From Streptomyces tailanensis (GTDB lineage Bacteria > Actinomycetota > Actinomycetes > Streptomycetales > Streptomycetaceae), in assembly GCF_008386495.1 (NCBI RefSeq), contig NZ_VTHJ01000031.1:1-64000 (forward strand): 64,000 nucleotides of DNA, given 5' to 3'. Positions 25,899 through 36,279 of the stretch are shown in pieces; position 1 is the first letter of the stretch, and each line of letters opens with the position of its first letter. Made by a program: the position numbers and the translations under genes. The notes beneath the pieces are model-generated. The model was not told the origin of the DNA and made no database searches. It saw only the letters and a program-made list of their open reading frames with translations.

Positions 25899-28561
25899 GC
25901 GGACTCTCCGATCAGGGTGAGGAAGGCGTCTTCGAGGCGGCGGTGCGGGCCCACCGACTCCACGGGCACTTCCAGCCGTACGAGTTCGGCGACCAGGCGC
26001 TGTGCGCTGCCGCCGGCGTCGAGGCGGACGACCAGGCCGTCGTCGGTGAGCACGGCCGAGTCGATGCCCGGCAGTGCGGCGATCTTCTCGACGACCGGCT
26101 CCTCCACGGGTACGGAGGTGCCGACCAGCAGGGTGTCGCCGGAGCCGACGATCTCGCTCACGGGGCCCGCCTGGACGAGCTTGCCGTGGTCCATGACGAC
26201 CAGGTGGGTGCAGGTCTGTTCGACCTCCGCCAGCAGGTGGCTGGAGACGATGACCGTACGGCCCGCCGCCGCGTACCGGATCATGACCTCGCGCATCTCG
26301 CGGATCTGTGGCGGGTCGAGTCCGTTCGTCGGCTCGTCGAGTATGAGCAGATCGGGCAGGCCGAGCATCGCCTGGGCGATGGCGAGGCGCTGGCGCATGC
26401 CCTGGGAGTAGGTGCGGACCGCGCGGGCCAGGGCGTCGCCGAGGCCGGCGATCTCCAGGGCCTCGTCCAGGTGGGCGTCCTCGGCCGGGCGGCCGGTGGC
26501 CTGCCAGTACAGCTCCAGGTTCTCGCGGCCGGACAGGTGCGGGAGGAAGCCCGCGCCCTCGACGAAGGCGCCGACCCGGGAGAGGACCGGGGCGCCCGGC
26601 ACGATCGCGTGGCCGAAGACGCGGATCTCGCCGCCGTCCGGCTGGATCAGGCCCATCAGCATGCGCAGGGTCGTCGTCTTGCCCGCGCCGTTCGGCCCGA
26701 GGAGGCCGAGGACCTGGCCCTTCTCCACGCGGATGGAGAGGTCACGGACGCTGTAGCGGTCGCCGTTCTTGTACTTCTTGCTCAAGTCCGTGATCTGGAG
26801 CGGCACTTCGGCCAGCGTCGGGTCGGGGGCGGGGGTCGCGATACGGCGCCGTCCCGTCAGTATCAGCAGCGCCGCGATCACCGCGCCACCGATCGGCATG
26901 TACCAGACCCAGGCCGGCAGGGCGTCCGCACTGCCGACCGTGCCGAACGGCGTCGGCACCGCCAGGTCTCCCTTCAGGGAGACGGTGTACGTCGCCGGGG
27001 CGGCCGGCGAGGCGTAGCCGAGGTCGGTGGAGGCGAGGACCAGGCGGAGGCGGTGGCCGTCGTCCAGTTCGTAGTCGATGGCCGGGAGGGTGAGGTCGAC
27101 GTCCTTGCCGGTCTTGGCGCCCTCCACCCGGATGGGCTCGACGAGCTGAGAGGGCAGGACCTGTGACCTGCCGTCCGGGCCGACGTCGTAGACCTTGGCG
27201 AAGAGCACGGCGTCCTCGCTGGTCGACTTCACATGGACGGTGGCTGTGGGTGAGCCGGTGATCTGGAGGTCGTCGGCGACGGGCTGCGACTCGAACGCGG
27301 CGAACTGGCCAGGGAAGTCGAGGGAGATGCTGACGCCGAGCGAGGACAGCTGGGCCAGGCCGCCTGCGGCGGAGCCGAGGCCGGGCAGGGCCGACACGGC
27401 GGGCGGGTTGGCGCCGGCCGGGTTGCGGAAGCTCTGCTCGCGTCCGGCGAGGGCGATCGACTGCCGGTCGCTCGTGAGGCCCGGGTACGTGTCGTCGGTC
27501 GTACCGCTCAGGCGGGTCTCGCCGTCGCCGGAGCCCGAGCCGAGGGTGCGGGTGACGCGGAACGCCGAGCCCGTGTCCGCGGCCTTGTCGTCCTTCAGGT
27601 AACGGTCGAACCAGGCGTTGACGCGGGACTGGAGGCGGCTCGTCTCCATGTCGCCGCCGTCATGGCCGCCGGAGATCCAGTCGACCTCCACGGGCGCGCC
27701 GCCCGCCTCGATCGCCTTGGCGGCCTCGTCGGCCTGGGCCAGCGGGAAGAGGGAGTCGCTCTGGCCCTGCATCAGCAGCGTGGGCACCTTGATGCGGTCG
27801 CCGACGGCCTCGGGGCTGCGCTCCTCAAGGAGCTTCACCGCCTCCTCGTCCGGCTCACCCGACTCCGCGACCCGCTCGTACATCTCGCATAGCTCGGCCT
27901 CGAACTTCTCGCAGCCGCCGTTGGTGTAGAAGAAGATGCCGGTCCACAGCTTCTTGTAGACGCCGTTCGGGAACAGGGCGTCCGCGAGGTTCCAGTACGT
28001 GATCGCGGGCGCGATGGCGTCGACCCGGTCGTCGTACCCGGCCGCCAGCAGCGAGATCGCGCCGCCGTACGAGGCACCGGCGGCGCCCACGCGCGGGTCG
28101 CCGTCCCTGTCCAGCTGGACCTCGGGGCGCTTGGCCAGCCAGTCGATGAGTTTGGAGACGTCGGCGACCTCGCCCTCGGGGTCGTTCAGCCCGATCTTGC
28201 CGGTGGACTCGCCGAAGCCGCGTGCCGACCAGGTCAGCACCGCGTAGCCGTCGCGGGCGAGGTCCTCGGCCTGGCTGCGTACGTCTTCCTTGTCGCCGCC
28301 GAAGCCGTGGCCCAGGAGGACGGCGGGGCGGCGGTCGTCGTCGCCCGCGCCCGCCGTGAAGTACGAGGTGTCCAGGCGGACGCCGTCGCCCACGGTCATG
28401 GCCTGGTCGGTGCGCTTGACCGGCACGGCCTCGTCCGAGGCGGTGGCCGTCCATGTGCCCGCTCCGGCGAGCACGACGACAGCGGCCGCGGCGGCGACGG
28501 TCCGTCGTGGCCTCCGCCGCAGTGCTCCGCGCAGTCGCAGTCCGGGCAGTCGAAGATCCAT
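25895..28561 (-). CDS. Fusion: extracytoplasmic alpha/beta hydrolase, membrane helix, ABC ATPase
   Basis: 888 residues. Helix 1 (about 21-42) anchors an outward-facing S15/CocE-type hydrolase (about 50-540): oxyanion region LGHGFGGDK, nucleophile elbow GASYGG with Ser164, acid near Asp269 (GQSDS) and His300 (SGGHDGG), then a jelly-roll-like region. Helix 2 (about 549-570) returns the chain to the cytoplasm, where a full ABC ATPase follows: Walker A GPNGAGKTT (622-630), signature YSQGMRQ (718-724), Walker B LLILDEP (738-744). The topology puts hydrolase outside and ATPase inside, which is consistent. With the coupled permease this would be an exporter with a built-in hydrolase acting at the exit side. 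Substrate unknown; peptide or ester chemistry is inferred from the family. Confidence 0.85.
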   Translation of the reverse strand: MDLRLPGLRLRGALRRRPRRTVAAAAAVVVLAGAGTWTATASDEAVPVKRTDQAMTVGDGVRLDTSYFTAGAGDDDRRPAVLLGHGFGGDKEDVRSQAEDLARDGYAVLTWSARGFGESTGKIGLNDPEGEVADVSKLIDWLAKRPEVQLDRDGDPRVGAAGASYGGAISLLAAGYDDRVDAIAPAITYWNLADALFPNGVYKKLWTGIFFYTNGGCEKFEAELCEMYERVAESGEPDEEAVKLLEERSPEAVGDRIKVPTLLMQGQSDSLFPLAQADEAAKAIEAGGAPVEVDWISGGHDGGDMETSRLQSRVNAWFDRYLKDDKAADTGSAFRVTRTLGSGSGDGETRLSGTTDDTYPGLTSDRQSIALAGREQSFRNPAGANPPAVSALPGLGSAAGGLAQLSSLGVSISLDFPGQFAAFESQPVADDLQITGSPTATVHVKSTSEDAVLFAKVYDVGPDGRSQVLPSQLVEPIRVEGAKTGKDVDLTLPAIDYELDDGHRLRLVLASTDLGYASPAAPATYTVSLKGDLAVPTPFGTVGSADALPAWVWYMPIGGAVIAALLILTGRRRIATPAPDPTLAEVPLQITDLSKKYKNGDRYSVRDLSIRVEKGQVLGLLGPNGAGKTTTLRMLMGLIQPDGGEIRVFGHAIVPGAPVLSRVGAFVEGAGFLPHLSGRENLELYWQATGRPAEDAHLDEALEIAGLGDALARAVRTYSQGMRQRLAIAQAMLGLPDLLILDEPTNGLDPPQIREMREVMIRYAAAGRTVIVSSHLLAEVEQTCTHLVVMDHGKLVQAGPVSEIVGSGDTLLVGTSVPVEEPVVEKIAALPGIDSAVLTDDGLVVRLDAGGSAQRLVAELVRLEVPVESVGPHRRLEDAFLTLIGESA

Positions 28562-28694
28562 GCGTCAACGGTACGGGGAACCAGTGACAGCCCAGGGCCA
28601 TCTTCGGGGGGAGGTGTGTGCCATCCCACGGTCGTACGGGGGGATTTCCGCATACAGCGGTCGCGGTACATGGGTGCCGACAGCAACCTGATAA

Positions 28695-28945
28695 GTCGCC
28701 CCCCGCCGCCCCTGCCCGTCCCTCCCCCCACTCTCGGCTTCGCTCGAGCGGGGGGACTCCCATCCAGGGGCGGCTGCCCCTTCGACCCCGCCACGCCTTC
28801 GAGCTCGGGGGGACAGGATGGTTGGCGGGTTCGGGTGGGTGGGGGCTGGTCGCGCAGTTCCCCTGAAAAGCTGGGGCTGCGCCCCGCTTTCCAGCGGCCC
28901 GCAGGGCCGTGACTTTCTGGGGCGCGGGGAACTGCGCGAGCAACC
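28695..28945. repeat. Composite palindromic repeat element, copy A
   Basis: Begins GTCGCCCCCCGCCGCC, holds the 43-base hairpin module (about 28718-28761), then CCGCCACGCCTTCGAGCTCGG, then GGGTGGGTGGGGGCTGGTCGC, and ends with a long stem: TCGCGCAGTTCCCC (28850-28863) pairs with GGGGAACTGCGCGA (28926-28939), enclosing two smaller hairpins. It shares this module order with copy D at 39460. It lies between divergent genes, so it cannot be a terminator for either. Confidence 0.8.
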
Positions 28946-29071
28946 ACGTGCCAACCCGCACCTGCCGACGCGGCGCATCCGGTGGCGGGAGTGTCGGTGG
29001 GTCCCGCTAGAGTCACGGCTCACAGTTGACACACATGTCCGCGAGGGACACACAACTTCGGGGTGGGGAAA

Positions 29072-29911
29072 ATGAAGCTGGGGCGGAGCGCTGCCTGGGT
29101 GGGAGTCACGGCGGCGGCGCTCGCGGCGACGACGGCGTGCGGCGCGGAGAGCGTGAAGCAGGCGGCCGAGGCCGTGGACAAGTCCGACGCGATCATGGCG
29201 GCCCTGGCGAGGGCGACGGACCGGACCCAGGACCTCGGCTCCGCCCAGGTCAAGGCGACCACCGTGCTGAACGAGGGCGCCCCGGTCGTCATGGAGGGCA
29301 CGTACTCCTGGGGCGACGGGCTCGCGTACGACGTGGTGATGGATACCGAGGCCGCCCAGATGCAGGAGCTGACGGACGACCCGTCCATGCGCGCCCTCTT
29401 CGTCGACGGCGCGTACTACTACGACATCGACCCGCAGCCCTCCGGCCCCCTCCAGGGCAAGGAGTGGATGCGGATAGATGCCTCCGCGATGTTCGGCGAC
29501 AAGGGCGCGTCGGCCTTGGACAGCGGACAGGGCGGCGACCCGACGGCCTCGATGCGCACGCTGAAGTACGCGAACGACGTCGACGACCTCGGTACGGAGA
29601 CCGTGAGCGGACGCGAGGTCACGCACTACCGAGGCGTGGTCCGCAAGGAGGACTTCGGCAGGTTCAAGGACACCTACGCGCCCGAGGACGAGACCCTCGC
29701 GAACCAGCTGACAGGCGGAGTCCAGAAGACGACGATCGACATCTGGGTCGGCGACGACGACCTGCCCGTCCGTATACGGCAGGAGCTGGGCGCGATGACC
29801 GTCACCATGGACTTCGGGAAGTTCAGCGCCACCAAGAAGATCCAGGCCCCGCCCGCCTCACAGACCGGCGACCTCACCGACGAGGTCAAGGAAGCCGCCG
29901 AGCAGGGCTGA
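29072..29911 (+). CDS. Lipoprotein, LppX/LprG-like
   Basis: 279 residues. Signal peptide MKLGRSAAWVGVTAAALAATTAC with lipobox ATTAC (Cys23). The mature protein reads as an alternating-strand half-barrel: AQVKATTVLNEGAPVVMEGTYSW, VDGAYYYDIDP, KTTIDIWVGDDDLPVRIRQEL. This resembles actinobacterial LolA/LppX-fold lipoproteins that bind lipid. ATG 29072 is used; GTG 29063 is possible. A long leader containing repeat copy A precedes it. Stands alone between a divergent transporter and the converging mmsA, ended by a perfect hairpin. Confidence 0.8.
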   Translation: MKLGRSAAWVGVTAAALAATTACGAESVKQAAEAVDKSDAIMAALARATDRTQDLGSAQVKATTVLNEGAPVVMEGTYSWGDGLAYDVVMDTEAAQMQELTDDPSMRALFVDGAYYYDIDPQPSGPLQGKEWMRIDASAMFGDKGASALDSGQGGDPTASMRTLKYANDVDDLGTETVSGREVTHYRGVVRKEDFGRFKDTYAPEDETLANQLTGGVQKTTIDIWVGDDDLPVRIRQELGAMTVTMDFGKFSATKKIQAPPASQTGDLTDEVKEAAEQG

Positions 29912-29924
29912 CCGCGGACACGGC

Positions 29925-29962
29925 GGTGCCCCGCTCCTTCCGCGTGGAAGGAGCGGGGCACC
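29925..29962. terminator. Bidirectional terminator between lipoprotein and mmsA
   Basis: GGTGCCCCGCTCCTTCC, loop GCGT, and the exact complement form a 17-pair stem. It lies 13 bases after the plus-strand lipoprotein stop and 8 bases from the minus-strand mmsA stop, so it serves both. Confidence 0.85.
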
Positions 29963-29970
29963 GTACGGAC

Positions 29971-31473
<1,503 letters not shown>

Positions 31474-31488
31474 GCCGAGAACTCCTTC

Positions 31489-33387
31489 TTACAGATGGCG
31501 GCGTCGGGTAGAGACGTGCCGGTCGTACTCCTCGCGGGCCTTGACCGCCGACGGGCGGGTCGCGGTCTCGGCCACAGGAACATCCCACCAGGCCTGCGCG
31601 GGAGGCGGGCCCGACACTGTGTCTGCCGTTTCGGTCTCCACGTAGACACATGTGGGAGTGTCGGCGGCCCGCGCCTCGGCGAGGGCCGCCCGCAGGCCGC
31701 GGACGGTCTTGGCCCGCAGGACGCGCATGCCGAGACTGGCCGCGTTGGCGGCGAGGTCCACGGGCAGCGGAGCACCCGTGAACGTGCCGTCCTCGGAGCG
31801 GTACCGATAGGCCGTGCCGAAGCGCTCGGCGCCGGTCTCCTGGGACAGGCCGCCGATGGACGCGTACCCGTGGTTCTGGATGATCAGCACCTTGATCGGG
31901 ATGTTCTCCTGCACGGCGGTGACGATCTCGGTCGGCATCATCAGATACGTGCCGTCGCCGACCAGCGCCCAGACCGGCCGCCCGTGGGCCGCCATCCTCA
32001 CGCCGATCGCGGCCGGGATCTCGTACCCCATGCAGGAGTAGCCGTACTCCAGGTGGTACTGGTCGCGCGACCGCGCCCGCCACAGTTTGTGCAGGTCGCC
32101 GGGGAGGGAGCCGGCCGCGTTGATGAGGATGTCGTTCTCGTCGACGAGTTCGTCGAGGAGGCCGAGGACCTGGGCCTGGGTGGGCCGGGTGTCCGGCTCG
32201 TCGGCCTCGTAGCAGGCGTCGACGCGGTGCTCCCAGCGCTGCTTGTCCTCGGAGTACTCGGTGACATAAGCGTCCGCGACCCGGTACCCGTGCAGTTCGA
32301 GCGCCTGGGTCAGCTCCTCCAACCCGACGCGCGCGTCGGCGATCAGTGGCAGCCCGGAGAGCTTGTGACCGTCGTACGGCGCGATGTTGAGGTTGAGGAA
32401 GCGGACGCCGTCGGCGGCGAAGAGGGTGCCGGAGGCGGTCGTGAAGTCCGTGTACCGGGTACCCACACCGATCACCAGGTCGGCGGTGCGGGCCAGTTCG
32501 TTGGCGGTCGCGGTGCCGGTGTGGCCGATGGCGCCGACGTCCTGGGGGTGGTCGTAGCGCAGGGAGCCCTTGCCGGCCTGCGTGGACGACACGGGAATGC
32601 CGGTGGCGTCGGCGAACTCGGCGAGCGCTTCCTCCCCGCGGGCGTGGTGGACACCGCCGCCGGCGACGATCAGGGGGCGCCCGGCTTCGCGGATCGCCCG
32701 TACGGCGGCGGACAGTTCGGAACCGTCGGCCGCGGGACGGCGTACGTTCCAGGCCCGCTCGGCGAAGAACTCCTCCGGCCAGTCGTACGCCTCCGCCTGC
32801 ACGTCCTGCGGGAGGGCGAGCGTGACGGCGCCCGTCTCGACCGGGTCGGCGAGCACCCGCATCGCCTGGAGCGCGGCCGGGATCAGGGCCTCGGGGCGGG
32901 TGATCCGGTCGAAGTACTTCGACACCGGGCGCAGGCAGTCGTTGACGGACACGTCACCCGCGTACGGGACCTCGAGCTGCTGGAGCACCGGGTCCGCGGG
33001 CCGGGTGGCGAAGATGTCGCCGGGGAGGAGCAGGACCGGCAGGTGGTTGATCGTGGCGAGGGCGGCGCCGGTGACGAGGTTGGTGGCGCCCGGGCCGATG
33101 GACGTCGTCACGGCGTGCGTGGAAAGGCGGCCCGACTGCCGGGCGTAGCCCACTGCCGCGTGCACCATCGATTGTTCGTTGCGGCCCTGGTAATACGGCA
33201 TGTCGTCGGCGTACTCGATCAGCGCCTGGCCGAGGCCCGCGACGTTGCCGTGGCCGAAGATGCCCCAGGTGGCGCCGATCAGCCGCTGCCGCTCGCCGTC
33301 GCGTTCGGTGTACTGGGCGGCGAGGAAGCGTACGAGCGCCTGCGCGACCGTGAGCCTCGTGGTGTTCGTCGAGGTCCCGGTGCTCAT
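31489..33387 (-). CDS. iolD: 3D-(3,5/4)-trihydroxycyclohexane-1,2-dione hydrolase
   Basis: 632 residues, thiamine diphosphate enzyme. N-terminal Pyr domain with the catalytic Glu in QGRNEQSMVHAAVGYARQ, central domain, and PP domain with VGDGTYLMMPTEIVTAVQENIP...IIQNHGY for cofactor and metal. Opens the ring of the diketo-inositol intermediate to 5-deoxy-glucuronate. ATG 33387 is chosen, with GGAGGG upstream and ATGA overlap with iolB; a start 14 codons earlier would lack a ribosome site. Confidence 0.92.
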   Translation of the reverse strand: MSTGTSTNTTRLTVAQALVRFLAAQYTERDGERQRLIGATWGIFGHGNVAGLGQALIEYADDMPYYQGRNEQSMVHAAVGYARQSGRLSTHAVTTSIGPGATNLVTGAALATINHLPVLLLPGDIFATRPADPVLQQLEVPYAGDVSVNDCLRPVSKYFDRITRPEALIPAALQAMRVLADPVETGAVTLALPQDVQAEAYDWPEEFFAERAWNVRRPAADGSELSAAVRAIREAGRPLIVAGGGVHHARGEEALAEFADATGIPVSSTQAGKGSLRYDHPQDVGAIGHTGTATANELARTADLVIGVGTRYTDFTTASGTLFAADGVRFLNLNIAPYDGHKLSGLPLIADARVGLEELTQALELHGYRVADAYVTEYSEDKQRWEHRVDACYEADEPDTRPTQAQVLGLLDELVDENDILINAAGSLPGDLHKLWRARSRDQYHLEYGYSCMGYEIPAAIGVRMAAHGRPVWALVGDGTYLMMPTEIVTAVQENIPIKVLIIQNHGYASIGGLSQETGAERFGTAYRYRSEDGTFTGAPLPVDLAANAASLGMRVLRAKTVRGLRAALAEARAADTPTCVYVETETADTVSGPPPAQAWWDVPVAETATRPSAVKAREEYDRHVSTRRRHL

Positions 33388-34214
33388 CGGTAACCCTCCG
33401 TGTGATCGGGGTGGAAGCAGATCCGCCACTGGCGCTCGGAGCCCGGGCCTGCCATGACGTTCAGGTAGTACATGCTGTGGCCGGGCTGCGCGATGGACGG
33501 CCCGTGCCAGCCGTCGGGAACCAGCACGGCGTCACCGGAACGGACCTCGGCGAGCACGTCGGATCCGCCCTCGCGGGAGGGGAACACGCGCTGGTAGCCG
33601 AAGCCGTTCGGGCCGTCGATCTCGAAGTAGTAGATCTCCTCGAGTTCGGTCTCCTCCCCCGGCCGGTTCTCGTCGTGCTTGTGCGGCGGGTACGAGGACC
33701 AGTTGCCACCGGGGGTGATGACCTCGACGGTGATGAGCTTGTCGCACTCGAAGGCGTCGGCGGAGGCGAAGTTGCGCACCTGGCGGGCGCAGGTGCCACT
33801 GCCGCGGTCCTCGACGGGGACCTCCGGCGCGGGGCCGTAACGAGCGGGGAGTCGTCGCTCGCACTTCGCTCCTGCCAAAGCGAAGCGGCCTCCCGCGCCG
33901 GAGGCGATCTGTACCCGGGAGTCGCGGGGCGCGTAGACGAAGTCGGAGACTCCGGCGAACACGTTCTCCCGGCCCAGGATTTCAAACTCGGTTGTCTCGC
34001 TGCCGTCCAGTACCTGAACAGTGCAGGCACCGTTCAGGGACAGCGCGATCCACTCGCTGTCCTCGGTCGTGAACGTGTGCGTACCGCCCGGTGGGAGTTC
34101 GACGATGCGCAGGCTGCTGTGGGTCCAGCCCGCCCGCTTCGGGTCGATGTCGACGGCGTATTCCGTGCCCGCCGTCGCCCCCTTGGGGACGTACAGCTCG
34201 GTCTTCTGTGTCAT
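33384..34214 (-). CDS. iolB: 5-deoxy-glucuronate isomerase
   Basis: 276 residues, double cupin. Metal-ligand region WSSYPPHKHDENRPGEETELEEIYYFEI in the C-terminal cupin, and PDGWHGPS near the end, are characteristic. Converts 5-deoxy-glucuronate to 2-deoxy-5-keto-gluconate, the substrate for IolC. Seven bases separate it from the aldolase gene upstream, and it overlaps iolD downstream. Confidence 0.92.
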   Translation of the reverse strand: MTQKTELYVPKGATAGTEYAVDIDPKRAGWTHSSLRIVELPPGGTHTFTTEDSEWIALSLNGACTVQVLDGSETTEFEILGRENVFAGVSDFVYAPRDSRVQIASGAGGRFALAGAKCERRLPARYGPAPEVPVEDRGSGTCARQVRNFASADAFECDKLITVEVITPGGNWSSYPPHKHDENRPGEETELEEIYYFEIDGPNGFGYQRVFPSREGGSDVLAEVRSGDAVLVPDGWHGPSIAQPGHSMYYLNVMAGPGSERQWRICFHPDHTEGYR

Positions 34215-34221
34215 GCGGCCC

Positions 34222-35208
34222 TCACAACAGTCCTACGGCGGTGTCCACGGCGGCGGTCACATCGTCGTCCGCCGGGTAGAGCAGCGAACGGCCGACCACC
34301 AGACCCTGGACGGTGGGGAGTTGCAGCGCGCCCCGCCACTTCTCGTACGCGCCCTCCTGGTCCCCGCCGACCTCGCCGCCGAGCAGGACGGCGGGGAGGG
34401 TCGAGGTCTCCATGACGCGGGCCATGTCGTCGGGGTTCTCGGTGACGGGCACCTTCAGCCAGGTGTACGCCGAACTGCCGCCGAGCCCGGCGGCTATGGC
34501 GATCGACTTGGTGACGGCGTCGGCGCTCAGGTCGTTGCGGACCTTGCCGGTGGCGGGGTCGCGGCGGCTGATGAACGGCTCGACGAACACGGGGAGCTTG
34601 CGCTCGGCCATCGCGTCGACGGCGTGCGCGGTGGACTCCAGGGTGTCGAGGGAGCCCGGGTCGTCGTAGTCGATGCGCAGGAGGAGCTTGCCGGCGTCGA
34701 AGCCGAGGCGCTCGATGTCCTGGGGGCGGTGGCCGGTGAAACGGTCGTCCAACTCGAAGGAGGCGCCCGCGAGACCGCCGCGGTTCATCGAGCCCATGAC
34801 GACCTTGTTGTCGAGGGCGCCGAGGAGGAGCAGGTCGTCGAGGATGTCGGCGGTCGCGAGGACGCCGTCGACGCCGGGGCGGGACAGCGCCAGGCACAGC
34901 CGTTCGAGCAGGTCGGCCCGGTTCGCCATGGCGAGCCTGCGGTCGCCGACGGAGAGGGCGCCGCGGGCCGGGTGGTCGGCGGCCACGATCATCAGCCGGC
35001 CGGAGTCGCCGATCAGGGGGCGGCGGGTGCGGCGGGTTGCGGCTTCGGCGATCGCCTCGGGGTGCTGGGCGCGGGTGCGGGCGAGGGCGGAGACGTCTAT
35101 GGGGCTGAGGGGGGTGGTGACAGTTGCTTGGGCGGTGCCGGAAGCGCCGAGGCTGTCGGGCTCGGTGAAAGTGGTGTGGACGGTGCCGCCGGGCTCGGTG
35201 GCGGTCAC
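34222..35208 (-). CDS. Class I-type aldolase of the inositol operon (Cgl0159-like)
   Basis: 328 residues. TIM-barrel aldolase of the Cgl0159/DeoC-like group: RLMIVAADHPARGALS, GVLATADILDDLLLLGAL, LRIDYDDPGS, PVFVEPFISR, AYTWLKVPV with the probable Schiff-base lysine, and LLGGEVGGDQEGAYEKW. In this operon it sits between iolC and iolB where IolJ would be expected, so cleavage of 2-deoxy-5-keto-gluconate 6-phosphate is the natural assignment (inference). GTG 35208 overlaps the iolC stop by GTGA; an in-frame GTG/ATG further upstream would lie within iolC. Confidence 0.8.
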   Translation of the reverse strand: MTATEPGGTVHTTFTEPDSLGASGTAQATVTTPLSPIDVSALARTRAQHPEAIAEAATRRTRRPLIGDSGRLMIVAADHPARGALSVGDRRLAMANRADLLERLCLALSRPGVDGVLATADILDDLLLLGALDNKVVMGSMNRGGLAGASFELDDRFTGHRPQDIERLGFDAGKLLLRIDYDDPGSLDTLESTAHAVDAMAERKLPVFVEPFISRRDPATGKVRNDLSADAVTKSIAIAAGLGGSSAYTWLKVPVTENPDDMARVMETSTLPAVLLGGEVGGDQEGAYEKWRGALQLPTVQGLVVGRSLLYPADDDVTAAVDTAVGLL

Positions 35209-36155
35209 AGGACTGCCCCTGCCTTGACCGCGGCCTCGATCTCCTCGGTCGTGGGCATCGCGGAGGAGCACTCCAGGCGGGAGGCGACGATCGCGCCGGC
35301 GGCATTGGCGTGGCGCATGATCCGCTCCAGGTCCCAGCCTTCGAGCAGGCCGTGGCAGAGGGAGCCGCCGAAGGCGTCACCGGCGCCGAGGCCGTTGAGG
35401 ACGTTGACGGGAAGGGGCGGGACCTCGGCGGAGTCGCCCTTGCTGTTGACCGCGAGGACACCCTTGGGGCCCTGCTTGACGACCGCGAGTTCGACCCCGG
35501 CGTCGAGGAGCGCGCGGGCGGCGGCCTGCGGCTCACGTACGCCGGTGGCGACCTCGACCTCGTCCAGGTTGCCGACGGCGACCGTGGTGTGGCGGAGGGC
35601 CTCCTCGTAGAAGGGGCGGGCCTCGGCCGGGTCGGTCCAGAACATCGGCCGCCAGTCGAGGTCGAAGACGGTCGTGCCGGCCTTGGCCCGGTGGGCGAGG
35701 GCCGCGAGGGTCGCCGTACGGCTGGGCTCCTCGCTCAGGCCCGTGCCGGTCACCCAGAAGATGCGGGTGTCGCGGATCGCGTCGAGGTCGAGCTCGTGGG
35801 CGTCGATCTCCAGGTCCGGGGCCTTGGGGCGGCGGTAGAAGTAGAGCGGGAAGTCGTCCGGCGGGAAGACCTCGCAGAACGTGACCGGCGTCGGCAGGCC
35901 CGGCACCGGGGTCACCCACCGGTCGTCCACGCCGAAGTCGCGCAGGGCCTGGTGGAGGTACTCCCCGAAGGGGTCCTCGCCCGTGCGGGTGATGACCGCG
36001 GTGCTGCGGCCGAGGCGGGCGGCGGCCACCGCGACATTGCTCGCCGAACCGCCGAGGAACTTCCCGAAGGACGTCACCTGCGACAGCGGGACCCCCGTCT
36101 GCAACGGGTAGAGGTCCACACCGATCCGCCCCATGGTGATCAGGTCGTACGCCAT
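35205..36155 (-). CDS. iolC: 5-dehydro-2-deoxygluconokinase
   Basis: 316 residues, PfkB family kinase. GKFLGGSASNVAVAAARLG near the N-terminus and VLNGLGAGDAFGGSLCHGLLEG (anion hole and catalytic Asp) near the C-terminus. Phosphorylates 2-deoxy-5-keto-gluconate. ATG 36155 follows GAAGGGAACTCG; ten further upstream codons lack support. First gene of the minus-strand operon iolC - aldolase - iolB - iolD - mmsA. Confidence 0.9.
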   Translation of the reverse strand: MAYDLITMGRIGVDLYPLQTGVPLSQVTSFGKFLGGSASNVAVAAARLGRSTAVITRTGEDPFGEYLHQALRDFGVDDRWVTPVPGLPTPVTFCEVFPPDDFPLYFYRRPKAPDLEIDAHELDLDAIRDTRIFWVTGTGLSEEPSRTATLAALAHRAKAGTTVFDLDWRPMFWTDPAEARPFYEEALRHTTVAVGNLDEVEVATGVREPQAAARALLDAGVELAVVKQGPKGVLAVNSKGDSAEVPPLPVNVLNGLGAGDAFGGSLCHGLLEGWDLERIMRHANAAGAIVASRLECSSAMPTTEEIEAAVKAGAVL

Positions 36156-36209
36156 CGAGTTCCCTTCACGCTCCGGTTCCGTCAAGGTCTAGCTCCGTCA
36201 GAGCGACCC

Positions 36210-36249
36210 TGTCAATGTTTTGTCCAGACATTCGGACTACCTATTGACA
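36210..36249. promoter_or_regulatory. Intergenic operator/promoter region of the divergent iol genes
   Basis: TGTCAAT (36210-36216) and ATTGACA (36243-36249) form outer inverted arms; between them lies TGTCCAGACA (36221-36230), a TGTC-n2-GACA palindrome like GntR-family sites and 9/10 to the KGWCHTRACA IolR consensus known from Corynebacterium. On the minus strand TTGACA (36211-36216 arm) followed 18 bases later by TAGACC could be the iolC promoter. No regulator gene is adjacent. Confidence 0.45.
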
Positions 36250-36279
36250 CCATTCGTTTCCGGCCGGAAGCTGACGCCC

